Notes under the pieces: generated by a model | Told to the model about the DNA's origin: nothing | Databases searched by the model: none | What the model saw: the letters and a program-made list of their open reading frames with translations, nothing else | Position numbers and translations under genes: made by a program | Assembly (NCBI RefSeq): GCF_036246005.1 | Contig: NZ_CP109171.1 | Span: forward strand, 3,398,001 to 3,462,000 | Direction: 5' to 3' | DNA length: 64,000 nucleotides | From: Streptomyces sp. NBC_01723 | GTDB lineage: Bacteria; Actinomycetota; Actinomycetes; Streptomycetales; Streptomycetaceae | Part shown: positions 19,530-28,135 of the stretch, piece after piece | Layout: the number at the start of each line of letters is the position of its first letter | How positions within the stretch are numbered: the stretch's first letter is position 1

Positions 19530-19985
19530 TCAGCCGAAGATCTTGACCGCCTGGTAGTAGGTCCAGGCGGTGCTGTTGCAGGCCGTGTTCTTCTCGCCGG
19601 TGTAGCCGGTGCAGACGCGCTTCATGTCCTCGTAGAAGGCGCTGTCGATGCGGCTCTTGTTGGCGTCGAACTGGCCGGCCGCCTTGTAGTTGCGGTAGCC
19701 GAAGTCGTGGCGCGCACAGGCGTTGTCGAAGGGGAAGCCGAAGGGGTTGTCCGGCGCCTGGGTGCACAGGTCGGTCGACCAGTCGAATCCGTAGGCGGCC
19801 CAGGCGGACTGGTTGCGGTTGGCCGCGAGCCACGCGTTCTGGCTGGACGCGCTGGTCTGCGTGAAGGAGGAGAGCACCTGCGGCTTGTCCGCGGGGGCCG
19901 CCTGGGCGGGGGCGGCGGCGATGCCGAGCGCGAGCGCCGAACCGAGGGCGGCGAGGGTGGTCCTGGTCTTCGTCGTGGTGCGCAT
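19530..19985 (-). CDS. Secreted phospholipase A2
   Basis: A 151-residue precursor; residues 1-29 form a signal peptide ending AQA, leaving a mature enzyme of about 122 residues. The catalytic pair His93-Asp94 lies in CARHDFGYRNY, the hallmark of prokaryotic PLA2. Four cysteines (74, 90, 125, 136) can form two disulfides. From memory the mature protein is nearly the same as the crystallised calcium-dependent PLA2 of Streptomyces violaceoruber. It cleaves the sn-2 acyl chain of phospholipids outside the cell. GGAGG lies 7 bp before the ATG. Its place in a lipopeptide cluster is intriguing, but a direct role has not been shown. Confidence 0.95.
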   Translation of the reverse strand: MRTTTKTRTTLAALGSALALGIAAAPAQAAPADKPQVLSSFTQTSASSQNAWLAANRNQSAWAAYGFDWSTDLCTQAPDNPFGFPFDNACARHDFGYRNYKAAGQFDANKSRIDSAFYEDMKRVCTGYTGEKNTACNSTAWTYYQAVKIFG

Positions 19986-20101
19986 GGGACGGCCTCCAAG
20001 GTGGGGTGAGGATGCGGCTCAACCACCTTGGCGAGACCCGCTATGGGCCCCTTATCGCACCGCTATCGCGCCCCGTCCGGACACGGCGAAGGTGACACGG
20101 C

Positions 20102-20139
20102 GAAGGGGCCGCACCCGGCTGGCGGAGTGCGGCCCCTTC
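20102..20139 (-). terminator. Hairpin terminator after the ABC exporter operon
   Basis: Perfect 13-bp arms (20102-20114 and 20127-20139; core AAGGGGCCGCAC) with a 12-nt loop, 31 bp downstream of the permease stop. A short T-poor tail is typical of the genus. Confidence 0.75.
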
Positions 20140-20169
20140 CTCTTCCGTGGGGGGAGGAGTACGGGTGTC

Positions 20170-20964
20170 CTAGGCATCTCGGCGGCGCAGGACCGCGGCA
20201 CCGGCGACGTAGGCGGCCAGCGCCCACAGCAGGAGGACCAGCAGGGCGGTTCCGCCGCCGTACGGGTCGCTGTCCTGGGTCAGCAGGACGGTGCCGGCGA
20301 CGCTGGGCATGTAGTCGGAGGCGGTCTCCAGCCACTTGGCGCCCACGACGCCCATCAGTTGGGGCAGGGCGAGCAGCACCATGATGAGGGTCGTGATGGT
20401 GCCCGCGGCGCTGCGCAGGACGGTGCCGAGCCCGATCGCCATGACGGCGAGGAGGGCGAGGTAGACCCCGGCGCCGAGCGCGGTGCCGAACAACTGGCCG
20501 CCGGTGTAGTCGCCGTAGTCGCCCATCAGGGGTGCGGCCACCAGGGTGCCCAGCAGGCTGAAGACGAAGCCGGCGACGACCACGACCGCGGCGATCACCA
20601 GGGTCTTGGAGCGGAGCATCCGGCCACGCTTGGGCACGCTCTGGAGCGTGGTGCGGATGGAGCCGCTGGAGTACTCGCTGGTGAGGGCGAGGGTGGCGAG
20701 CACCACGATGGTCAGCTGGGAGATGAGGAATGCCTGCGAGGCGTGGTGCGGAGCGGGCATCGTGACGTCGACGCCCTTCTTCGCGCTGGCGTCGGCCGAC
20801 GCGCCGACGATGGCGGCGAAGCCCACGGTGAGCACCAGGCCGACGACCAGGTTCCACCAAGTGGCCCGGACACTCCAGAACTTGGTCCATTCGAACGCGA
20901 CGGCGCCCTTGAAGCCGCCGCCCTTCACTGGGCCCACGAGCTTGGGGACGGTTGTAGTAGTCAT
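20170..20964 (-). CDS. ABC-2 type transporter permease
   Basis: A 264-residue membrane protein with six predicted helices. The first follows the cytoplasmic leader FEWTKFWSVRATWWN, and others include IVVLATLALTSEYSSGSIRTTL, a motif typical of ABC-2 permeases of the NatB / DrrB kind. It pairs with the ATPase encoded 6 bp upstream. There is no ribosome site of its own, so it is probably translated by coupling. The pair would form an exporter; given its place next to absA1/A2 in the CDA locus, export of, or resistance to, the lipopeptide is the likely job. The substrate is inferred. Confidence 0.92.
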   Translation of the reverse strand: MTTTTVPKLVGPVKGGGFKGAVAFEWTKFWSVRATWWNLVVGLVLTVGFAAIVGASADASAKKGVDVTMPAPHHASQAFLISQLTIVVLATLALTSEYSSGSIRTTLQSVPKRGRMLRSKTLVIAAVVVVAGFVFSLLGTLVAAPLMGDYGDYTGGQLFGTALGAGVYLALLAVMAIGLGTVLRSAAGTITTLIMVLLALPQLMGVVGAKWLETASDYMPSVAGTVLLTQDSDPYGGGTALLVLLLWALAAYVAGAAVLRRRDA

Positions 20965-20970
20965 ATCCAG

Positions 20971-21924
20971 TTACGCCTTCTGGTGGTCCGGGACTTCGGT
21001 GACCTGGGCGAGCGCGGGAGAGCCGTACTCCACGCTCGCGGCGGTGAGTTCCATGTACGCCTGTTCCAGGCTGGCCTTGCGCATGCTGAGTTCGTGGATG
21101 GGGACGCGGTGGTGGAAGGCCAGGTCGCCGATCTCCTCCAGGGTGCCGCCCACGACGAGGAGCTCGTCGGGCTCGGAGCCGGCGTTCGGCTCGACCCGCA
21201 GACCGAACTCCAGCAGCTCGCGCCTGAGCACGTCGGGCTGCGGGGTCCGGACCCGGACGGCGGTCAGCGAGCTGCCCGCGATGACCTCCTCGATCGGCGC
21301 GTCGGCGATGATCTTTCCGCGGCCGATGACCAGGAGGTGGTCGGCGGTCTCCTGCATCTCGCTCATCAGGTGACTGGAGACGAAGATCGTCCTGCCCTCG
21401 GCGGCCAGGGAGCGCATCAGCTCGCGGACCCAGCGCACACCGTCCGGGTCGAGGCCGTTGACCGGCTCGTCGAAGAGCAGCACCTTCGGGTCGCCCAGCA
21501 GGGCCGCGGCGATCCCGAGCCGCTGGCCCATGCCGAGGGAGAAGGAGCCGATGCGCTTCTTCGCCACCTCGGTCAGGCCGACGGTCTCCAGGACCTCGGC
21601 GACCCGGGAGGCCGGGATGCCGTTGCTGCGGGCCAGGCCGAGCAGGTGCTGGTGGGCCGAGCGGCCGGGGTGGCCCGCGCGGGCGTCGAGCAGGGCGCCG
21701 ACCTCGCGCAACGGGTGCCGCAGCTCCTCGTACCGCTTGCCGCCCACCAGGGCCCGCCCGGACGTCGGCGCGTCCAGACCGACGATCATGCGCATGGTCG
21801 TCGACTTCCCCGCGCCGTTCGGGCCGAGGAATCCGGTGACCTTTCCCGGGTTGATCTCGAACGAGAGGTCCGAGACGGCCGTCTTGTCGCCGTACCGCTT
21901 GGTCAGTCGGTCCAAAGTGATCAT
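20971..21924 (-). CDS. ABC transporter ATP-binding protein (drug-export type)
   Basis: A 317-residue ATPase. Walker A is GPNGAGKS at residues 34-41, the signature is the variant SLGMGQ (129-134; usual form LSGGQ) and Walker B is VLLFDEP with Asp152 and Glu153. SSHLMSEMQ contains the switch His. A C-terminal extension of about 90 residues is typical of DrrA/CcmA-like drug-export ATPases. AAGGAG lies 10 bp before the ATG. It is divergent from absA1, with both promoters in the 136-bp gap, so AbsA control is plausible. Confidence 0.94.
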   Translation of the reverse strand: MITLDRLTKRYGDKTAVSDLSFEINPGKVTGFLGPNGAGKSTTMRMIVGLDAPTSGRALVGGKRYEELRHPLREVGALLDARAGHPGRSAHQHLLGLARSNGIPASRVAEVLETVGLTEVAKKRIGSFSLGMGQRLGIAAALLGDPKVLLFDEPVNGLDPDGVRWVRELMRSLAAEGRTIFVSSHLMSEMQETADHLLVIGRGKIIADAPIEEVIAGSSLTAVRVRTPQPDVLRRELLEFGLRVEPNAGSEPDELLVVGGTLEEIGDLAFHHRVPIHELSMRKASLEQAYMELTAASVEYGSPALAQVTEVPDHQKA

Positions 21925-21957
21925 CGCCTGGTGGCTCCTTCCAAAGTCACGTCCTCA

Positions 21958-21963
21958 ACGCTA
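21958..21963 (-). promoter_or_regulatory. -10 box of the ABC exporter operon
   Basis: TAGCGT on the minus strand, placing transcription start about 27 bp before the ATG at 21924. No clear -35 is seen at 17-18 bp, which would fit an activator-dependent promoter. Confidence 0.45.
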
Positions 21964-22048
21964 GGGAGAGGGGAAGGGCGAAAACATCTGGCGATCGGCA
22001 ACGACCGCATTCGACTTTCGGCAGATCCGGAGCCCGCAACGCCTCTTG

Positions 22049-22060
22049 TAGCGTGCTGGA
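22049..22060 (+). promoter_or_regulatory. absA1 promoter giving a leaderless transcript
   Basis: TAGCGT at 22049-22054 is followed by only 6 bp before the absA1 ATG at 22061, so transcription should begin at or next to the start codon. There is no ribosome site upstream of the ATG, which fits leaderless translation. No good -35 is seen. Confidence 0.55.
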
Positions 22061-23788
22061 ATGCACCGATGGCAGGCCGTGCGCCGACGAACCGAATCGC
22101 TTCTGCGGGTCCTGGGCTCCGAACGCCCGTTCGCCCGGCGTGGCGATCTGGTGCTGCTCCTGGTGCTGCTGGCGCCCTCCGCCTTCAGCACCGAGGCGCT
22201 CGTGAGCACGCCGGTCAGCTGGCTGACCGCGTGCCTGGTCATCACCGCGGCGGTGGTGGTGCAGCGCACCGCTCCGCTGCTGTCGCTGCTGCTCGCGGCG
22301 CTCCTCACGCTGTTCTATCCGTGGTTCGGCGCGAGCCTGTGGCCGTCGATGGCGACGGTGGTGCTGAGCTGCCTCGCGGGCCGCAGACTGACCCGGTTGT
22401 GGCCGGCGCACCTGGTGTTCCTGTGCGTCGCGGTGGCCGGTCTCCTGCTGGTGAGTACGGTCGCCCAGTCCAAGGACTGGCTGAGCCTGCTGATGACGGA
22501 GTTCATCGCCTGTGTGCTGCCCTGGTGGGCGGGCAACTGGTGGAGCCAGCGGACCGCGTTGACGCACGCCGGCTGGGAGCACGCCGAGCAACTGGAGTGG
22601 CGCCAGCGCTACATCGCCGACCAGGCGCGGCTGAAGGAGCGGGCCCGGATCGCGCAGGACATGCACGACTCCCTGGGCCACGAGCTGAGCGTGATGGCGC
22701 TGCTCGCCGGTGGTCTCGAACTGGCCCCGGGTCTGTCGGAGCAGCACCGGGAGTCCGTCGGGCAGTTGCGCGAGCGGTGCACGATGGCCACCGAGCGGCT
22801 GCACGAGGTGATCGGGCTGCTGCGGGAGGACCCCACGCCCTCGCTGACCCCCGCCCACGAGTCCATCGCCCAGCTCGTGCGCCGCTTCCAGCCGTCGGGC
22901 ATGCCGGTGGATTTCCAGGAGGACGGGGCGCGGGACCGGCCGGGCACCCCGCTGCTGTCCGACCTCGCGGCCTACCGGGTGGTGCAGGAGGCCCTGACCA
23001 ACGCGGCCAAGCACGCGCCGGGTGCCCCCATCACCGTACGGGTCACGCACACGGCGGACGAGACCGTGGTCTCGGTCGTCAACGAGCGGCCGGAGCAGGG
23101 TGCGGAGGCGCCCGCGACGGGCAGCGGGTCCGGGCTGATCGGCCTCGACGAGCGCGTCCGGCTCGCGGGCGGCACGCTGCGGACCGGCCCGCGGGCCGGC
23201 GGCTTCGAGGTGCACGCGCGCCTGCCGCGCAGCGCGTCCTCGCCGTCACGGCACATCGAACCGCCGGGCACCGGCACCGGCGGTCCGGGACCGCACCCCG
23301 ACGACCACGACGCGGTCGGCGGCGGCGAGGACGCGGGTTCCGGGGCCGCTGCGACCGGGCGGGGTGCCGGGGCCGACGCGGCCCGGCCCGCGTCCGCCGC
23401 GCCCTGGCTCAGCGCCTCGCGGACCGCGCTGCTGCGCACCCGGGCCCGGCTCAGGCGCGACGCGCGGCGGGCCGCGTTGATCCCGGTGGTGCTCGGTGCC
23501 GCCATCGTGACGTTCCTCGGCGGGCTCTACGTCTTCACCTCGGCGACGACGTCGCTCAGCCCCGAGGAGTACGCCGGGATACGTGTCGGGGAGACCCGCG
23601 ACGAGCTGGCGCCGGTGCTGCCGGACCGGCGGATCAGGAAGCCGCCGCCGGTCACCTCCGAGCCCGCCGTGCCGGCCGGGGCGACGTGCGAGTACTACCG
23701 GGCGAGCAGGAGTCTTCTCGACTTCGGCGACACCATGTACCGGCTGTGTTTCGAGGATGATGTCCTCATGGCCAAGGACACGCTCTGA
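22061..23788 (+). CDS. absA1: Sensor histidine kinase/phosphatase AbsA1
   Basis: A 575-residue NarL/LuxR-family sensor kinase. Four to five hydrophobic segments occupy residues about 28-160. The dimerization and phosphoacceptor region follows, with His202 in MHDSLGHELS, the same number as the phosphorylated His of S. coelicolor AbsA1. The HATPase region includes ALTNAAKHAPG and GSGLIGLDERVRLAGG. After a long Gly/Pro/Ala linker (about 395-440) comes an unusual C-terminal membrane helix (about 471-494) and an 80-residue tail with two cysteines. In S. coelicolor AbsA1 acts as kinase and phosphatase for AbsA2, and loss of phosphorylated AbsA2 raises antibiotic output. The transcript appears leaderless. 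Confidence 0.95.
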   Translation: MHRWQAVRRRTESLLRVLGSERPFARRGDLVLLLVLLAPSAFSTEALVSTPVSWLTACLVITAAVVVQRTAPLLSLLLAALLTLFYPWFGASLWPSMATVVLSCLAGRRLTRLWPAHLVFLCVAVAGLLLVSTVAQSKDWLSLLMTEFIACVLPWWAGNWWSQRTALTHAGWEHAEQLEWRQRYIADQARLKERARIAQDMHDSLGHELSVMALLAGGLELAPGLSEQHRESVGQLRERCTMATERLHEVIGLLREDPTPSLTPAHESIAQLVRRFQPSGMPVDFQEDGARDRPGTPLLSDLAAYRVVQEALTNAAKHAPGAPITVRVTHTADETVVSVVNERPEQGAEAPATGSGSGLIGLDERVRLAGGTLRTGPRAGGFEVHARLPRSASSPSRHIEPPGTGTGGPGPHPDDHDAVGGGEDAGSGAAATGRGAGADAARPASAAPWLSASRTALLRTRARLRRDARRAALIPVVLGAAIVTFLGGLYVFTSATTSLSPEEYAGIRVGETRDELAPVLPDRRIRKPPPVTSEPAVPAGATCEYYRASRSLLDFGDTMYRLCFEDDVLMAKDTL

Positions 23789-23820
23789 CCGACCATCTCT
23801 CACCACCAGGGAAGAACCGG

Positions 23821-24489
23821 ATGATTCGCGTACTGCTCGCCGACGACGAGACCATCATCAGGGCCGGGGTCCGCTCCATCCTGACGACCGAGCCGGGCAT
23901 CGAGGTGGTCGCCGAGGCGTCCGACGGGCGGGAAGCGGTCGAACTGGCCCGCAAGCACCGCCCCGACGTGGCGCTGCTCGACATCCGGATGCCGGAGATG
24001 GACGGCCTGACCGCCGCGGGTGAACTGCGGACCACCAACCCGGACACCGCGGTCGTCGTCCTCACCACCTTCGGGGAGGACAAGTACATCGAGCGGGCCC
24101 TCGACCAGGGGGTCGCCGGATTCCTCCTCAAGGCGTCCGACCCGCGCGACCTGATCTCCGGCGTGCGGGCCGTGGCGTCCGGGGGGTCCTGTCTCTCCCC
24201 GCTGGTGGCGCGTCGGCTGATGACCGAGCTGCGCCGGGCGCCCTCGCCGCGCTCGGAGGTGTCCGGGGAGCGCACCACGCTGCTGACCAAGCGGGAGCAG
24301 GAGGTCCTCGGCATGCTGGGGGCCGGGCTGTCCAACGCGGAGATCGCGCAGCGGCTGCACCTGGTCGAGGGCACGATCAAGACGTATGTCAGCGCCATCT
24401 TCACCCAGTTGGAGGTCCGCAACCGGGTGCAGGCGGCGATCATCGCCTACGAGGCGGGACTGGTGCAGGACGCCGACCTAGGGCGCTGA
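23821..24489 (+). CDS. absA2: Response regulator AbsA2
   Basis: A 222-residue NarL-type response regulator. The receiver domain (1-120) has acidic residues Asp8-Asp9, phospho-acceptor Asp54 in LLDIRMPEMDG, the switch Thr in LTTF and Lys in FLLKAS. A LuxR-type helix-turn-helix (about 150-215) contains LTKREQEVLGMLGAGLSNAEIA. In S. coelicolor the phosphorylated form represses cdaR and other antibiotic activators. It lies 32 bp after absA1, with GGAAG before the ATG, so the two form one operon. Its last 12 bp overlap the 3' end of the convergent hpgT with no terminator between them. Confidence 0.96.
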   Translation: MIRVLLADDETIIRAGVRSILTTEPGIEVVAEASDGREAVELARKHRPDVALLDIRMPEMDGLTAAGELRTTNPDTAVVVLTTFGEDKYIERALDQGVAGFLLKASDPRDLISGVRAVASGGSCLSPLVARRLMTELRRAPSPRSEVSGERTTLLTKREQEVLGMLGAGLSNAEIAQRLHLVEGTIKTYVSAIFTQLEVRNRVQAAIIAYEAGLVQDADLGR

Positions 24490-25803
24490 GCGGTCCTTGA
24501 CGAAGCGGGCCAGCCGGGCCGCGCCCTCGGCGGCCCGGTCGGTGGTGAGGTAGCTGCACGAGAGCCGGATCTGCCGGTCGCCCGCGTCGTCCAGGTGGAA
24601 GTGGCGCATCGGGGTCCAGATGACGCCGTACTTCTCCGCGGAGACGTCCAGCGCGGCCTCGTCCGCCTCGAAGGGCACGTCGAGGGTGAGGAAGAAGCCG
24701 CCGTCGGGGTCGTTCCAGCGCACCCCGGCCGTCTCCGGTGAGCCGGGCGGCAGTTCGGCGGCGAGCGTCTCCCGCAGGCACCGCATGGTGGCCTGGTAGT
24801 GGCGTGCCGAGGACTCGTTGGCCGACCGCAGCCCGCCGCCGTTCTGGAGGAGCAGTCCCGCGACCGCGGCCTGGCTCAGGCTGGAGGTGTTGACGGTGAC
24901 CATGCTCTTGACCTTGGCCACTTCGTCCGCGAGCAGACCCGGCGGGCGGCCGTCCGCGCCCGCCACCAGCTGGTCGGCGACGACGAAGCCGACCCGGGCG
25001 CCCGGGAAGGCGGTCTTCGCGAAGGAACCCAGGTAGACGACGCGCCGGTCGGTGTCGAGGGACTTGAGCGTGGGGCGGCGCACCCGGCTGAACACCCCGT
25101 AGGGGTTGTCCTCCAGGAGCAGCAGCCCCAGCCGGGCCGCGGTGTCGAGCAGGGCGGTGCGGTCCTCGCGGCGCATGCTGACGCCGGTCGGGTTGGAGCA
25201 GTCGGGCACCACGTACAGGCACCGGGCGCGCCGGCCGCTCGCCTCGATCTCCCGGACGGTGCGTTCGAGCCCTTCCAGGCTCGGGCCGTTCGGGGTGCCG
25301 GGCACGGGCACGACGGGGATGTCCAGCAGGCTCGCGGCGCCGGTGATGCCGACGTAGGCGGGGCTGTCGACGAGGAGCACGTCGTCGGGGCCGGTGAAGA
25401 GGGCGCGCAGGGTGAGGAGTACGGCCTCCTGGCAGCCGACCGTCACGACGACGGAGGCCGGGTCGACCGTCATGTCCTCGTCGACGGCGAGCATGCCCGC
25501 GACGATGTCCCTGATCTGGCCGGCGGTCTCGCCGTACTGGTAGAGCGCGGTACGGACGCGGTCCTCGGAGAGGCCGCGGGCGCGCAGGTGGTCGAGGTAG
25601 GTCTCGATGAGCCCGGGGACGCGCGCGACGTCGAAGTCCCCCTCGTACGGCCGCCCCGGCGCGAAGGAGATCGCCTGCGGATAGCGGAGGGTGACCTCGT
25701 TGAGGAAGGTCATCGTGTCGAGCAGCGGCGCGGAGAGGCTGGCGTGCAGACCGCTCCGCGGCAGCACACCTGCCGGTTCCGTGCTCACGCGGGCGGTCGT
25801 CAT
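24478..25803 (-). CDS. hpgT: 4-hydroxyphenylglycine aminotransferase
   Basis: A 441-residue PLP enzyme of the fold-I aminotransferase class. Visible cofactor residues are Asn204 in SNPTG, Asp232 and Tyr235 in LEDNPYG, the Schiff-base Lys263 in SFAKTAFPG and Arg270. It converts 4-hydroxyphenylglyoxylate to L-4-hydroxyphenylglycine, using tyrosine as amino donor in characterised systems, so that a cycle with HmaS is formed. Hpg is loaded by module 6 of CdaPS1. The ATG (25803) overlaps the hmo stop as ATGA. It is the last gene of the hmaS-hmo-hpgT operon. Confidence 0.95.
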   Translation of the reverse strand: MTTARVSTEPAGVLPRSGLHASLSAPLLDTMTFLNEVTLRYPQAISFAPGRPYEGDFDVARVPGLIETYLDHLRARGLSEDRVRTALYQYGETAGQIRDIVAGMLAVDEDMTVDPASVVVTVGCQEAVLLTLRALFTGPDDVLLVDSPAYVGITGAASLLDIPVVPVPGTPNGPSLEGLERTVREIEASGRRARCLYVVPDCSNPTGVSMRREDRTALLDTAARLGLLLLEDNPYGVFSRVRRPTLKSLDTDRRVVYLGSFAKTAFPGARVGFVVADQLVAGADGRPPGLLADEVAKVKSMVTVNTSSLSQAAVAGLLLQNGGGLRSANESSARHYQATMRCLRETLAAELPPGSPETAGVRWNDPDGGFFLTLDVPFEADEAALDVSAEKYGVIWTPMRHFHLDDAGDRQIRLSCSYLTTDRAAEGAARLARFVKDRSAP

Positions 25804-26966
25804 CCGTGGCTCCTGTCTGTGTGCGGCGCCGCACGGCGCTCGGCGGGCCGGCCGGGGTCGGGCCGGAACAGTGTGTCCGGGGTGATCGTCCCGGTCGTCG
25901 CGTGGCCCGTGAGGGTCATCGTGTCGGCGAAGTCCGCCGTCAGCAGGGTGAGCATGCGGCGTACGGCCGGTCCGCCGCCCGCCGCGAGGGCGTACAGCGC
26001 GGGGCGGCCGACGAGGACCGCGCGGGCGCCGAGGGCCAGGGCGGCGAGGACGTCGGCGCCGGTGCGGACGCCGCCGTCGAGGAGGACCGGGACGCGTCCG
26101 CGCACGGCGGCCGCCACCTCGGGCAGCGCCTCCAGGGTGGCGGGAGCACCGTCGAGCTGCCGGCCCCCGTGGTTGGAGACGACGACGCCCGCGACGCCCG
26201 CCCGCACGGCCGCCTCGGCGTCCGCCGCGGTCAGGACGCCCTTGGCGAGCACCGGCAGCCCGCTCTCCGCGCCCAGCCGGGCCACGAAGGACCAGTCCAG
26301 ACGGCGGTCGAAGGCCAGCCTGCTGTGCGCCGAGGGGGTCGCGCTGCCGGCCGCCGCCGAACCGGCCAGGTTGGCCGGGGTGATGTGGGCGGGGACCGCG
26401 AAGCCGTTGCGCAGGTCGCGCAGCCGGCGGCCGGTGAACGGGGTGTCGACGGTGAGCACCAGCGCCTGGTAGCCGCTGTCCCGCGCGCGACGGGCCAGGT
26501 CCAGGGTGGTGCCGTGGTCGCGGAAGCAGTACAGCTGGAACCAGAGCGGCGCGCTCGCGGCGCGGGCCACCTCTTCGAGGGACCGGCTCGCGAAGGTGCT
26601 GACGACCAGCGGGAGCCCGAGCGCGCCGGTGGCGGCGGCGGTGGCGGTCTCGCCGTCCGGGTGGGCGAGTTCGTGGTAGGCGACCGGCGCGATGCCGACC
26701 GGTGCCGCCCACCGGGAGCCGAGCAGTTCCACGGAGGTGTCCGGCTCCTCGATGCCGGGCAGCGCCCTGGGCCGCAGCCGCACCGCGTCGAAGACGGCCT
26801 CGTTGGCGGCGAGGGTCCGCTCCCGTCCGGCGCCGCCCGCGATGAAGTCCCACACCGCGGGCGGCAGTTCCCGGCGGGCGAGTGCGGCGAAGTCGTCGAG
26901 CGTGAGCGGCTCCCGCGCCGGGTCCCCGGCGGTGGCATCGGCGGGCCGCCGGGTGGCGGTCGTCAT
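25800..26966 (-). CDS. hmo: 4-hydroxymandelate oxidase
   Basis: A 388-residue FMN-dependent alpha-hydroxy-acid oxidase. The catalytic His266 and substrate-binding Arg269 lie in SNHGGRQLD, Lys242 in VLAKGV contacts the flavin, and LTVDTP (171-176) is the usual barrel strand. It oxidises 4-hydroxymandelate to 4-hydroxyphenylglyoxylate, the middle step of hydroxyphenylglycine synthesis. The start (26966) overlaps the hmaS stop as ATGA. Length and order match the Hpg operons of CDA and glycopeptide clusters. Confidence 0.95.
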   Translation of the reverse strand: MTTATRRPADATAGDPAREPLTLDDFAALARRELPPAVWDFIAGGAGRERTLAANEAVFDAVRLRPRALPGIEEPDTSVELLGSRWAAPVGIAPVAYHELAHPDGETATAAATGALGLPLVVSTFASRSLEEVARAASAPLWFQLYCFRDHGTTLDLARRARDSGYQALVLTVDTPFTGRRLRDLRNGFAVPAHITPANLAGSAAAGSATPSAHSRLAFDRRLDWSFVARLGAESGLPVLAKGVLTAADAEAAVRAGVAGVVVSNHGGRQLDGAPATLEALPEVAAAVRGRVPVLLDGGVRTGADVLAALALGARAVLVGRPALYALAAGGGPAVRRMLTLLTADFADTMTLTGHATTGTITPDTLFRPDPGRPAERRAAPHTDRSHG

Positions 26967-28036
26967 CGACCGGCCACTTCCCGCTCCCTCTCGACGGCCT
27001 CGTACAGCGCCTTGATGTTGGAACTGCCGAAGCCGCGGGCACCGTTGCGCTGGATGTACTCGTAGAAGAGCGTGCCGCGCGGGTAGGGCGAGCGGGTGAA
27101 GATCTGCAGCAGGTAGCCCCACTCGTCGCGGTCCGCGAGGACGTTGGTCTCGCGCAGGTCGCCGATGGCGTCGGCCATGGCGCCGACCCGCTCGGTGAGC
27201 AGGTCGTAGTAGGCGCCCGGGGTGCGCAGGAAGGCCACGCCCCGGTTGCCGAGCGAGCGGACCGAGTCGACGATGTCGTCCACCAGGAAGGCCAGGTGCT
27301 GGACGCCCGGGCCGTCGTGGGCGGTCAGGAACTGGTCGATCTGGCCCGGCACCCGGGTGTCGTCGGGCTCGATGAGCGTGAAGGTGATGCCGCCGCCGGC
27401 GTTGCGCACGACGATGGAGTCCATCGCCTGCTCGCCCACCTCGATGTACTCGGAGGAGTAGTAGGGCATGTCGAAGGCCGCCTCGTAGAACTCGGCGGTG
27501 CTCCGCAGCGTGCCCGCCTCCAGGCAGACGGCGACGTGGTCGAGGAAGGGCCGGGGGCCCGCGTCGCCGGTGGCGGCCGGCAGCAGGGCCCAGTCGCGGT
27601 CGGGCGGCAGCAGCGCCGCGCCGTCCCCGTCGGTGGCGACCAGCGTGTGCCGGAGGTCCCCGAAGCCGGAGACGGCGGCGAACCAGGCGTCCTGGCCCGC
27701 CCGTTGCGAGGGCGTCGGCGTCTGCAGCGCCGTGGCGCCGGCGAGGACCGCGCGGTCGAAGCAGGACCGCACGTCGTCGCAGCTGAAGGCGAGGTCGGCG
27801 ATGGAGTCGCCGTGCCGCTCCACGTACCGGGCGACGTCGGTGTCCGGCCGCAGCGCCTGGGTGACCACGAGGGTGACCTCACCGCTGCGCAGCACGGTGG
27901 ACCGGCGGTCGTGCGTCCCGGTGGCGGGGCCCGCCACGGCCAGGGGGACGAAGCCGAGGCTGTCGACGAGGAAGCCGGAGGCGTCCCGGTCGTCCGCGAC
28001 GTACAGCTCGGCGTACGCAATGGCACTGGGCGGCAT
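26963..28036 (-). CDS. hmaS: 4-hydroxymandelate synthase
   Basis: A 357-residue non-heme iron enzyme related to 4-hydroxyphenylpyruvate dioxygenase. The iron ligands are readable as His167 (FLDHVAV), His247 (GVQHLAF) and Glu326 (FYEYIQR). HmaS hydroxylates the benzylic carbon of 4-hydroxyphenylpyruvate instead of the ring; the product decides the Hpg pathway. The context with hmo and hpgT, not sequence alone, supports HmaS over plain HPPD. The ATG at 28036 has GGAG 6 bp upstream; a TTG 12 bp further up is rejected. It is divergent from cdaPS1. Confidence 0.94.
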   Translation of the reverse strand: MPPSAIAYAELYVADDRDASGFLVDSLGFVPLAVAGPATGTHDRRSTVLRSGEVTLVVTQALRPDTDVARYVERHGDSIADLAFSCDDVRSCFDRAVLAGATALQTPTPSQRAGQDAWFAAVSGFGDLRHTLVATDGDGAALLPPDRDWALLPAATGDAGPRPFLDHVAVCLEAGTLRSTAEFYEAAFDMPYYSSEYIEVGEQAMDSIVVRNAGGGITFTLIEPDDTRVPGQIDQFLTAHDGPGVQHLAFLVDDIVDSVRSLGNRGVAFLRTPGAYYDLLTERVGAMADAIGDLRETNVLADRDEWGYLLQIFTRSPYPRGTLFYEYIQRNGARGFGSSNIKALYEAVEREREVAGR

Positions 28037-28135
28037 GCGGATCTCCAATGAATGAAGGGGAGAAATACGGGAGCACCCGCCGGGGAAGAGGGTTCACCGC
28101 ATTCTCGGGCAGCAATGGGAAATGCGCGTGACCAC

